Of a stretch of 37,875 bases of DNA, positions 1-6,065 are shown in pieces (positions within the stretch are counted from its first letter, which is position 1; each line of letters opens with the position of its first letter). Source of the stretch: Saprospiraceae bacterium (lineage in GTDB: Bacteria; Bacteroidota; Bacteroidia; Chitinophagales; Saprospiraceae); the NCBI GenBank assembly GCA_021299835.1, contig JAJTER010000021.1, positions 1 to 37,875 on the forward strand. Reading direction: 5' to 3'. A program made the translations under genes and the position numbers. The notes under the pieces are model-generated. The model was given only the letters and a program-made list of their open reading frames with translations, did not search any database and had not been told where the DNA came from.

Positions 1-12
1 AAACATAGCATA

Positions 13-33
13 TCAAGTGAAATAATCACTTGA
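13..33 (-). terminator. Hairpin downstream of the small redox operon
   Basis: Perfect 8-bp inverted repeat TCAAGTGA / TCACTTGA with a 5-nt loop, 24 nt past the stop codon of the last gene of the minus-strand operon. On the minus strand it is not followed by a clean T-run, so it may be an mRNA 3'-end stem or an operator rather than a classical intrinsic terminator. Confidence 0.35.
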
Positions 34-57
34 AATACTATCTTTCGGACATTGTAA

Positions 58-282
58 TTAATCTGCTTTGTTAACGGTTGGTTTTTCACAAGCGCCTGAA
101 AAGCAGGCACCGGATGCACATCCGAAGGCAAATAAACCCATGGAGGTAAAGTAGGTGCCAAACAGTACGCCGAACCATTGACCTTCTATGAACGCTTGAG
201 AAGCGATAAATAAGCCGGTTAACAAATAAAATGCCCGGATAATTGTCCACTGAGTGGATATTCTAAGCCACAACTCCTTCAT
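58..282 (-). CDS. Small Cys-rich membrane protein, YgaP/DUF2892-like
   Basis: A 74-residue protein with two hydrophobic segments (about residues 14-30 and 36-54). It ends in a cysteine cluster GCASGACFSGAC (Cys55, 60 and 65) and a short polar tail. The size and layout resemble the small inner-membrane YgaP-like (DUF2892) proteins that accompany rhodaneses. The cysteines could carry persulfide or bind a metal, but this is inference. It is the last gene of a five-gene minus-strand operon. Its start codon lies inside the preceding OsmC gene (20-nt overlap), which suggests translational coupling. No enzyme motif is visible. Confidence 0.7.
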   Translation of the reverse strand: MKELWLRISTQWTIIRAFYLLTGLFIASQAFIEGQWFGVLFGTYFTSMGLFAFGCASGACFSGACEKPTVNKAD

Positions 283-730
283 GAATTATAGTTTTAACGG
301 TGGGAATCATTATTATTTTCGATGTCACTGAATTTGAAATAAGACAGGCTGCTTCCGATTTTTCTAAAATTCTTAACGCTTTAGCCTCATCTTTTTCGTC
401 AAAAATGGTAACCGTAGGAGATAGCGTCACTTCACTCATCATTAATTTACCATCAATCTGTTCCAATTTACCCTTTGCCGGACAGCTGAAACTACTAAAA
501 TTCAGTTTAGAATTTTCGGCAATAGACAGAAAAGTAGTCATCAGACAACTGCTGATTGCAGCTGTAAATAAGTGTTCCGGTGACCAGATACCTGGCATGC
601 CTTTAGGGAACTCTGGAGGGGTAGCCACCTCGATACATGGGGCATTTTCTTTGGATAATTCAGGGGAGCACAAGGATCCTTTGCGTTCAACTTGCCAGTT
701 TACATCTACATGATAATAATGAGCATCCAT
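263..730 (-). CDS. OsmC family protein
   Basis: A 155-residue protein with the OsmC/Ohr fold pattern: an N-terminal beta region, the helix PEHLFTAAISSC carrying the first conserved cysteine (Cys62), and a second conserved cysteine in AACLISNS (Cys129). In OsmC/Ohr proteins these two cysteines form a peroxidatic/resolving pair that reduces organic hydroperoxides or, in some members, handles sulfane sulfur. No signal peptide is present, so it is cytoplasmic. It lies 11 nt after the rhodanese gene and overlaps the next small membrane-protein gene, so the setting is sulfur or redox metabolism rather than classic osmotic stress. The substrate cannot be told from sequence. Confidence 0.88.
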   Translation of the reverse strand: MDAHYYHVDVNWQVERKGSLCSPELSKENAPCIEVATPPEFPKGMPGIWSPEHLFTAAISSCLMTTFLSIAENSKLNFSSFSCPAKGKLEQIDGKLMMSEVTLSPTVTIFDEKDEAKALRILEKSEAACLISNSVTSKIIMIPTVKTIIHEGVVA

Positions 731-741
731 GATAAATAGAT

Positions 742-1026
742 TTACTTAGCTTGCGTTTGATAATAATTCACATCGGTCCAACCTCCGCCATTCAAACAAG
801 TAATACCTTGTTGATTCAGAAAGCCATGAGCCTGTCCACTGCGCATACCTGAGGCACAACACAGAATGAGGGGCTGACTCAATGTTTTTAATTCTTCCAA
901 ACGTTGTGGAATTTCCTGCAAGGGAATATTTATGGATCCCACTACATTTCCACCCATAAATTCTTCTGGAGAACGAACATCTACAATAGTTCCTTTTTTC
1001 TCTTTTAAAATGTTTTGCAAAGTCAT
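742..1026 (-). CDS. Rhodanese-like domain protein
   Basis: A 94-residue single-domain rhodanese. DVRSPEEF near residue 16 is the conserved CH2A-type motif. The active-site loop CASGMRS places the catalytic cysteine at residue 57, with Arg62 and Ser63 completing the anion-binding loop. Such proteins transfer sulfane sulfur via a cysteine persulfide. It has no export signal. It lies 1 nt after the DUF6132 gene and 11 nt before the OsmC gene in a tightly packed operon. Its partner proteins with exposed cysteines suggest persulfide relay, detoxification or sensing, but the acceptor is unknown. Confidence 0.93.
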   Translation of the reverse strand: MTLQNILKEKKGTIVDVRSPEEFMGGNVVGSINIPLQEIPQRLEELKTLSQPLILCCASGMRSGQAHGFLNQQGITCLNGGGWTDVNYYQTQAK

Positions 1027-1027
1027 G

Positions 1028-1231
1028 TTATGATTGTTTAGTATTTTCCTTTTGAAACATGTTTAAGAATAAGCCACCCATGACAGAGCCGTAAAGGGTG
1101 CTGTTTAATGGTTTTGAGGTAATTAGACAAGTGCCGGATACGCATCCAATATGATAATAGTATAAGTATCCACCGATAGCGCCTATCAATACCCCGATAA
1201 TAGTTAGTTTATGTGCTTGTAAAAAAGTCAT
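1028..1231 (-). CDS. DUF6132 family small membrane protein
   Basis: A 67-residue protein. A glycine-rich hydrophobic helix (about residues 10-28) is followed by HIGCVSGTCLITSKP (Cys30, Cys35) and a second, shorter hydrophobic stretch with GSVMGG. The GCxSGTCxITS signature is what I recognise as the DUF6132 family of Bacteroidota, frequently found with rhodanese genes. The two cysteines next to the membrane could form a disulfide or carry sulfur, which is inference. It is the second gene of the operon, 12 nt after the first gene and 1 nt before the rhodanese gene. Confidence 0.78.
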   Translation of the reverse strand: MTFLQAHKLTIIGVLIGAIGGYLYYYHIGCVSGTCLITSKPLNSTLYGSVMGGLFLNMFQKENTKQS

Positions 1232-1243
1232 GGTCCAATCTAT

Positions 1244-1450
1244 TTACTGGTCTTTTTTTCTCGTTGAAATGCCAAAGGGAAGATACAATGGGCAGAAACT
1301 CACAAAACTAGTGAGTACAAAGACGGCGGCAAATGCGAGCAAAACATAGCCGAAGATACCGGAAATGACATTTCCAATTAATAAGCCGGAAATAATTGCA
1401 GCGACGATGAGTCTAATCATCTTGTCGGTGGATCCCATGTTTGGTTTCAT
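1244..1450 (-). CDS. YgaP-like (DUF2892) membrane protein
   Basis: I take the start at the ATG ending at 1450 (MKPNMGSTDKMIRLIVA), giving 68 residues. An in-frame ATG 33 nt upstream adds MYLIHHFNTST, which does not fit the family. DUF2892 proteins begin with an N-terminal MxxNmGxxDrxiR motif followed by two transmembrane helices, exactly as seen here: helices at about 14-30 and 34-52, then a CPLY-containing tail. The DUF2892 domain is the membrane anchor of the rhodanese YgaP in E. coli. Here it is separate and heads the operon with a rhodanese two genes downstream. A terminator lies just upstream, so the operon promoter should be between 1451 and 1500. Confidence 0.8.
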   Translation of the reverse strand: MKPNMGSTDKMIRLIVAAIISGLLIGNVISGIFGYVLLAFAAVFVLTSFVSFCPLYLPFGISTRKKDQ

Positions 1451-1500
1451 TGTACTTGTATTGAAGTGATGAATTAAATACAATACAAAGATGAGCCAAT

Positions 1501-1524
1501 AAAAAAGGTACTTCAGTTACCTTT
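1501..1524 (-). terminator. Rho-independent terminator after the GNAT-nitrilase gene
   Basis: Read on the minus strand, AAAGGTA-ACTGAAG-TACCTTT forms a perfect 7-bp stem with a 7-nt loop and runs into TTTTTTATT. It begins 20 nt past the stop codon of the carbon-nitrogen hydrolase gene. It therefore separates that gene from the small redox operon downstream. Confidence 0.65.
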
Positions 1525-1544
1525 ATCACATAAGGAAAAAATAA

Positions 1545-3065
1545 TTACGCAGGAGGTTTTATTTCGTAAAGTTCTAAGCGGCGATCTTTCATATTTCGCA
1601 CACTACCATATTCGTGCAATTCTCTCAAAAGGTCGAGGTCAATATCAACGATAAGGGTCATTTCTGTATTTGGCGTAGCCTCACCTTTCACTGCATTAGA
1701 AGGAAAAGCGAAGTCTGACGGTGTTAGCACAGCAGATTGAGCATATTGAATATCCATATTATGAACCTGGGGCAAATTTCCTACGCAACCTGCCATGACC
1801 ACATAGCATTCGTTTTCAATAGCTCTGGCCTGGGCACAATAACGAACCCTCATATAGCCGTTTTGGGTATCAGTCAAAAAGGGGACGAATAATATTTGCA
1901 TCCCTTTGTCGGCCAGAATCCGGCACATTTCAGGAAATTCTACATCATAACAGATAGCCACGGCAATTTTACCGGAATCAGTATCAAAAACCTCCATTTT
2001 ACTTCCACCGGCCATGCCCCAGGAATCGACTTCTGCCGGTGTGATATGAATTTTCTCATAGCGTTCAAACGTTCCATCTCTTCGACAGAGATAACCGACG
2101 TTTAATAATTGCCCATTTTCTATCAAAGGCATACTTCCCGTTACAATATTGACATTGTAAGAAACAGCATATTCCAAAAATTTATCTCTTAGTGGTATGG
2201 TAAATGCGGATAACTCCCTAATAGCTTCAGGTTCGCTCAGATGATTGAATTCCGCCATAAGAGGCGCATTAAATAATTCCGGAAAAAGCATGAAGTCACA
2301 GGTGTAGCTGGCGACAGAATCGACGAAATATTCAATTTGTTCGCAAAGCGCATCCATAGAGGGAAATAAGCGCATTTGCCATTGAATAAGTCCGACCCTG
2401 ACTACACTGGTCCGATAACTGATTTCCCGAGTTCTTTTCTGATAAAAAATATTATTCCATTCCAGGATAACTGTGCTCAATGTTTGTTCCTTGTCACCGG
2501 AAAAATAGTCAGGAAGGATAGTTTTGATATGAAAATCATTCGCCAGATGAAATCCCAGAATAAGATCTTGAAGCTCCTTGTATTTTACTTTCCGTATGTA
2601 ATCCTTTGGATTTTTTAAGGATTCCCCCACTTGTTTGGGCATACGAGAATAGGTGATAATAGCACTTAGGTTCCTTTCTTCACACCATTCCTTTCGAACA
2701 TCGGAAAGTCTTCGCCCCAGACGTAAGCCGCGAAATTTGGGGAGTACAAACGTGTCAAGGCCATACAATAAATCTCCTTCATACTGATGCGTAGTGAAGG
2801 AAAAATTCCCGGTTATCTCTCTAAAATGTGGCATTTTTTCCAACTGCTCTGCCGATAAAATAATGGATAATGAATAACCTACCACCATGCCATTCACCAA
2901 GACTACGATTTGCCCTTCAGGAAAAACGCCAAGTAATTTTTTGATTTGGGATTCCGACCATTGGACTGCAAGTTCCTCGTTGGGTAAAGATTTTAGGTCA
3001 GAGATTAGCGCGGAAAAATCCTCGATATTTAAATTCCTCACCTCGATTTTATCGATAGGAACCAT
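1545..3065 (-). CDS. GNAT acetyltransferase / carbon-nitrogen hydrolase fusion
   Basis: A 506-residue two-domain protein. Residues about 8-205 are GNAT-like: VLPKFRGLRLGRRL at 107-120 matches the acetyl-CoA pyrophosphate loop. Residues about 221-500 form a nitrilase-superfamily domain with the catalytic triad visible: Glu263 (FPELFNAP), Lys338 (YEKIHIT) and Cys372 (AICYDVEFPE). That superfamily hydrolyses amides or nitriles. I know the fusion as a recurring bifunctional family of roughly this length, but not its substrate. No signal peptide is present. The gene has its own candidate promoter at 3140-3170 and a terminator at 1501-1524, so it appears monocistronic. Confidence 0.92.
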   Translation of the reverse strand: MVPIDKIEVRNLNIEDFSALISDLKSLPNEELAVQWSESQIKKLLGVFPEGQIVVLVNGMVVGYSLSIILSAEQLEKMPHFREITGNFSFTTHQYEGDLLYGLDTFVLPKFRGLRLGRRLSDVRKEWCEERNLSAIITYSRMPKQVGESLKNPKDYIRKVKYKELQDLILGFHLANDFHIKTILPDYFSGDKEQTLSTVILEWNNIFYQKRTREISYRTSVVRVGLIQWQMRLFPSMDALCEQIEYFVDSVASYTCDFMLFPELFNAPLMAEFNHLSEPEAIRELSAFTIPLRDKFLEYAVSYNVNIVTGSMPLIENGQLLNVGYLCRRDGTFERYEKIHITPAEVDSWGMAGGSKMEVFDTDSGKIAVAICYDVEFPEMCRILADKGMQILFVPFLTDTQNGYMRVRYCAQARAIENECYVVMAGCVGNLPQVHNMDIQYAQSAVLTPSDFAFPSNAVKGEATPNTEMTLIVDIDLDLLRELHEYGSVRNMKDRRLELYEIKPPA

Positions 3066-3139
3066 GGGCTTTGAAGGGATAAAAAGTTGAACGAACAGGG
3101 TTTATGTATGAATACGGTAATTCGCGCACATCACGGTGT

Positions 3140-3170
3140 CAAATATACGTATTACCACGATAAATACTAA
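3140..3170 (-). promoter_or_regulatory. Bacteroidota-type promoter for the GNAT-nitrilase gene
   Basis: On the minus strand TATATTTG (3140-3147) exactly matches the -7 consensus TAnnTTTG. TTAG (3167-3170) is a 3/4 match to the -33 TTTG, and the spacing is the expected 19 nt. The -7 element lies 74 nt before the start codon at 3065. Confidence 0.5.
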
Positions 3171-3268
3171 GGTGAGGGTGGAAATTAGATGACTCCCGCA
3201 TTGAATTTATATTACAGTACTTTTATAATATTTTTCCCAAATTGCATCAATTATCCCAATCCCCGCAG

Positions 3269-3296
3269 AGACGCGATGCCTCGCGTCTTCTTTTTT
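3269..3296. repeat. Palindromic repeat, AGACGCGA / TCGCGTCT hairpin
   Basis: Perfect 8-bp arms AGACGCGA (3269-3276) and TCGCGTCT (3281-3288) flank the loop TGCC. TC and then six T follow on the plus strand. It is far more GC-rich than its surroundings. A related half-site ATCGCGTCT occurs at 10008-10016, so this may be a dispersed repeat. The plus-strand T-run also gives it terminator character, although no plus-strand gene lies upstream. Confidence 0.5.
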
Positions 3297-3445
3297 CTAC
3301 GGGTTTTCTTTTTCTAGTGCTTTTCGCCGATGCGTTGCCGTATCGTCTTTTCCACGTCAAGAAACAAATTTCACAAAGCTTTTTTTGGGACAAAATACCT
3401 GATTTTTTGAAGTCAGATAAAAAGACAAAGATCTTCCTTTACCAC

Positions 3446-3473
3446 ACTATTTAGGTATACCTCCTCAAATAGT
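3446..3473. repeat. Stem-loop upstream of the Rpn gene
   Basis: Arms ACTATTT (3446-3452) and AAATAGT (3467-3473) enclose the 10-bp palindrome AGGTATACCT (3453-3462). It sits about 45 nt before the start codon of the Rpn-family gene and could be an operator or an RNA structure. Confidence 0.35.
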
Positions 3474-3516
3474 TGTAAGTTTACTGTAGCCAGGAAATTG
3501 GTAGTAAAAACAAAAG

Positions 3517-4401
3517 ATGAAAGCAAAATTTATAAATCCATTTACAGACTTTGGATTTAAGAAAATCTTCGGGGAGGAGGCTAGTAAACCCTTATTGCTG
3601 GATTTCCTAAACTCACTTTTGCCTGAATCGGACAAAATTGTAGACCTTACCTTTAAGAATAATGAACAGTTGGGAGAGACTGACGCAAATCGTAGAGCCG
3701 TCTATGACATTTATTGCGAGAACGAAAAGGGGGAAAAATTCATAGTGGAGCTTCAAAAGGCAAAACAAAATTATTTCAGAGAAAGAACCCTTTATTACGC
3801 TACTTTTCCTATCAGGGAACAAGCGGAAAAAGGATTTTGGGATTTTAATATGAAAGCAGTTTATTGCATAGGTATTTTAGACTTTACCTTTGACAACCAA
3901 AAATTAGACCCTGAAACCAACGAATTTAAACATACGATAAAGCTTAAGAATCAAAATGGAAAGACATTTTACGAGAAATTGACTTTTATTTATTTTGAGA
4001 TGCCAAATTTTCATAAGGGGGAAACTGAGTTAGAAACAAGATTGGATAAGTGGCTCTATTTTATCAAACATTTGGAGGATTTCCAGACTATCCCGCTAAG
4101 TATCAAAGACGAAGTGTTTAAACAGGCATTTGAGAAGGCAGAACTTGCCAATTTGGGTTCTATAGAAATGGATAACTATGAGAAAAGTCTGAAAATATTC
4201 AGAGATTTGAATGGTGCCTTTGACACGGCCTTTGGTGATGGGAAATTGGAAGGAAAATTAGAAGGAAAAATCGAAGGGAAATTGGAAGGGAAATTGGAAG
4301 GGAAAATTGAAATAGCAAAATCACTAAAAGATATGGGCGTCTTAACAGCGACTATTATTGCTTCAACAGGTTTGACGAAGGAAGAAATTGAGAAGCTTTA
4401 G
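3517..4401 (+). CDS. Rpn family nuclease / PD-(D/E)XK transposase-like protein
   Basis: A 294-residue protein opening with NPFTDFGFKKIFGEE, the N-terminal signature of the Rpn/PDDEXK 'putative transposase' family (PF12784-like). The nuclease core is visible as Asp64 (VYDIYC) and Glu78-x-Gln80 (VELQ), followed by the YY..FPIREQ helix. E. coli RpnA-type proteins are DNA endonucleases that promote recA-independent recombination; other members are linked to phage defence. Residues 242-265 are six GKLE/GKIE units encoded by a 12-bp tandem repeat, then a short helical tail ending TKEEIEKL. It stands alone on the plus strand. A second family member is at 14877-15815. Confidence 0.88.
   Translation: MKAKFINPFTDFGFKKIFGEEASKPLLLDFLNSLLPESDKIVDLTFKNNEQLGETDANRRAVYDIYCENEKGEKFIVELQKAKQNYFRERTLYYATFPIREQAEKGFWDFNMKAVYCIGILDFTFDNQKLDPETNEFKHTIKLKNQNGKTFYEKLTFIYFEMPNFHKGETELETRLDKWLYFIKHLEDFQTIPLSIKDEVFKQAFEKAELANLGSIEMDNYEKSLKIFRDLNGAFDTAFGDGKLEGKLEGKIEGKLEGKLEGKIEIAKSLKDMGVLTATIIASTGLTKEEIEKL
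4240..4311 (+). repeat. Six tandem 12-bp repeats inside the Rpn gene
   Basis: Consensus GGGAAATTGGAA, six in-frame copies encoding GKLE or GKIE. Units differ only at a few, mainly synonymous or Leu/Ile, positions. Such a tract can gain or lose units by slippage without changing frame. Confidence 0.85.
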
Positions 4402-4443
4402 AAATATGATTTTTTTCTGATAGTTTGCAAATTAATCCAATTT

Positions 4444-5247
4444 TTATGTCTTGATTGAATGGTCAAAATAGGCTACTATTTTTTGCTTATACTGCTCGCT
4501 GAAATCTGATTTTATGATCATGGCGTGCTTTGCCACGGGGACAGTCCAGAGTTCGGATAAAACGGCAGAATTTTCATAAAATCTTTCACCCATTTCGGTT
4601 GTTGCCCAAGTATCAGTATCAGAATAAATAAACAAAATAGATTTTAATCTTTTTGCTTCTTTAATTCTTTCAACCATATTTATTTTGCTTTTATATTTTG
4701 GCATAAATACATTAAATACTTTCAACGCCTTGTAGGCAAATGGGAAATGTATCCAGAATTCATCTAAGGTTGTAGGTGCACTTTCTATGATTGCAAAGTC
4801 ATAACAATGCGAATTATCTGCAAACGATATAGTGGCATATTGTCCTCCCAAAGAGATTCCATGATATCCAATTTGTAGGTTTGGAAATAATTCCTTCGCT
4901 TTCTTACTGATTGAAACTATATCTTCATAAAAGGAAAAATTACCCATGCTGCTTTCTCCAAACCCGTTAATATCAAAAATTACAACGTTATAACCATTAC
5001 TTAATAATAAGTCGGTATAACCATTCTTCAAGAAGTAACCCTTAGCTTCTTTTCCCATTGGATGCCCTAAAACAATGGTCGCTTTAGGGTTATCTGTTAT
5101 GGCGTATAATCCAGATAATATTGCACCAGATTTACTTAGTACTGAAATTTCTTTCCAATTCTTTTTCTCATTTTCAGTCAGTGGATTTCTCCAATTGACC
5201 ATAAATTGCCCGAAAAAAGGTTTTTTCAAAAGTTTATATATAATCAT
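4444..5247 (-). CDS. Alpha/beta hydrolase
   Basis: A 267-residue alpha/beta-hydrolase-fold protein. The oxyanion region is GHPMG (61-65). The nucleophile elbow GISLGG puts the catalytic Ser at 132, and the likely acid is Asp212 (YSDTDTW) and the base His241 (VAKHAMI). The overall pattern is that of the serine aminopeptidase/lysophospholipase-like branch. There is no signal peptide, so it is probably cytoplasmic. It is 33 nt downstream of the GH11 gene on the same strand, so it may be the last gene of that operon. An esterase acting on a product of xylan breakdown is possible but is only inference. Confidence 0.8.
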   Translation of the reverse strand: MIIYKLLKKPFFGQFMVNWRNPLTENEKKNWKEISVLSKSGAILSGLYAITDNPKATIVLGHPMGKEAKGYFLKNGYTDLLLSNGYNVVIFDINGFGESSMGNFSFYEDIVSISKKAKELFPNLQIGYHGISLGGQYATISFADNSHCYDFAIIESAPTTLDEFWIHFPFAYKALKVFNVFMPKYKSKINMVERIKEAKRLKSILFIYSDTDTWATTEMGERFYENSAVLSELWTVPVAKHAMIIKSDFSEQYKQKIVAYFDHSIKT

Positions 5248-5280
5248 TAATAGTAAACAGTTTTAGTACAATGAAAAGTT

Positions 5281-6023
5281 TCATTTATTCCTTTTTACAA
5301 AGACATCTAATTCCTTAAAATTAAAACTACCGCTACTTTTGTAGCCCTCCACAACGAAAGACACCTCATGTAATTTTCCAAGGTTCAATCCGAGAGATTC
5401 CCATTTGTTAAAATGATCTGAAATATGGATGCTACCCTTATTGCGTTTTTCTCTTCTGATACTAAAATATTGTTCAAATGTTGTAATCCCAACTATAGAG
5501 GGTTTCTCAACCCTTGTTTTTGTATAAATATCATAGATGCTACCATTTATATCGAAAGAACCTTTAAAAGTAGCATCTGGTGACATGTAGGAAACCCAGT
5601 TTCTCCAGTCTTCAATAATATAATATTCAATCAAAGGCTCCACTGTCCAGCCATAGACGGACAAATAAGAATTGCCATTTTTGCCTTCAGAAGGATTATA
5701 ATCACAATCGTAAGTAGCGTGAAAGTCACCAATTTCCTGATGCTCCTTTTTTTGTCAAAGGACAACCCACGACGAGCCAGATAATTCTCTATGTCACTCC
5801 ATTCTCCGCTGAATAAAGCGCCGTCAGAAATAGTCATACAAGCATGACCCTTAGCATATTGGTTCCATAATTCATAGCGGAAACCGTCTTTCAAGCCAAC
5901 AATCTGATCTTTATTGTTTTCAATACATACTTTTTGAGCATTTAAACTATTTTCATTAAAGAATAGAACAAGGAGTAGTCCCAATACTAGGTTTTTCCTT
6001 TTAAAAAAATGGGGTGTTTTCAT
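5281..6023 (-). pseudogene. GH11 endo-1,4-beta-xylanase, split by a frameshift
   Basis: Two overlapping reading frames together make one secreted family 11 xylanase of about 247 residues. The first (from 6023) has a signal peptide ending near SLNAQ, then GFRYELWNQ and FSGEWSDIEN, typical GH11 N-terminal strands. The second carries SVYGWTVEPLIEYYIIEDW, with the nucleophile Glu at 5626-5628, then PSIVGITTFEQYFSIR and VVEGYKSSGS, with the acid/base Glu at 5347-5349. The frames join at a 7-nt A run (T run 5747-5753 on the plus strand). A -1 shift, or one extra A, restores FDKKKEHQEIGDFHATY followed by GNSYLSVYGW. Both catalytic glutamates lie after the break. It could be a true mutation, a homopolymer sequencing error or slippage. 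It is 42 nt downstream of the PVC-type dehydrogenase gene. Confidence 0.88.
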
Positions 6024-6065
6024 GTGTTAATCCGTATTTATGCTGTGAATTCTCCACTTATTCCC

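Larger units (their letters stand above)
3066..3516. other. Intergenic region with repeat-like hairpins
   Basis: These 451 bases separate the divergent GNAT-nitrilase and Rpn genes. They hold the nitrilase promoter candidate (3140-3170), a GC-rich palindrome followed by a T-run (3269-3296), a weaker hairpin near 3328-3345 (CGATGCG / CGTATCG with one G-T pair), and an AT-rich stem-loop at 3446-3473. A 70-codon reading frame on the plus strand at 3242-3454 runs through the palindrome and has no recognisable content, so I do not call it a gene. Confidence 0.6.

Noticed and set aside
3242-3454. 70-codon plus-strand reading frame upstream of the Rpn gene
   Set aside because: It runs straight through the GC-rich palindrome and T-run, has no recognisable motif, and looks like non-coding sequence translated by chance.
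3517-4401. Rpn genes as parts of a complete insertion sequence
   Set aside because: No terminal inverted repeats or target-site duplications were seen around either copy; the family is named transposase-like but these appear to be stand-alone genes.
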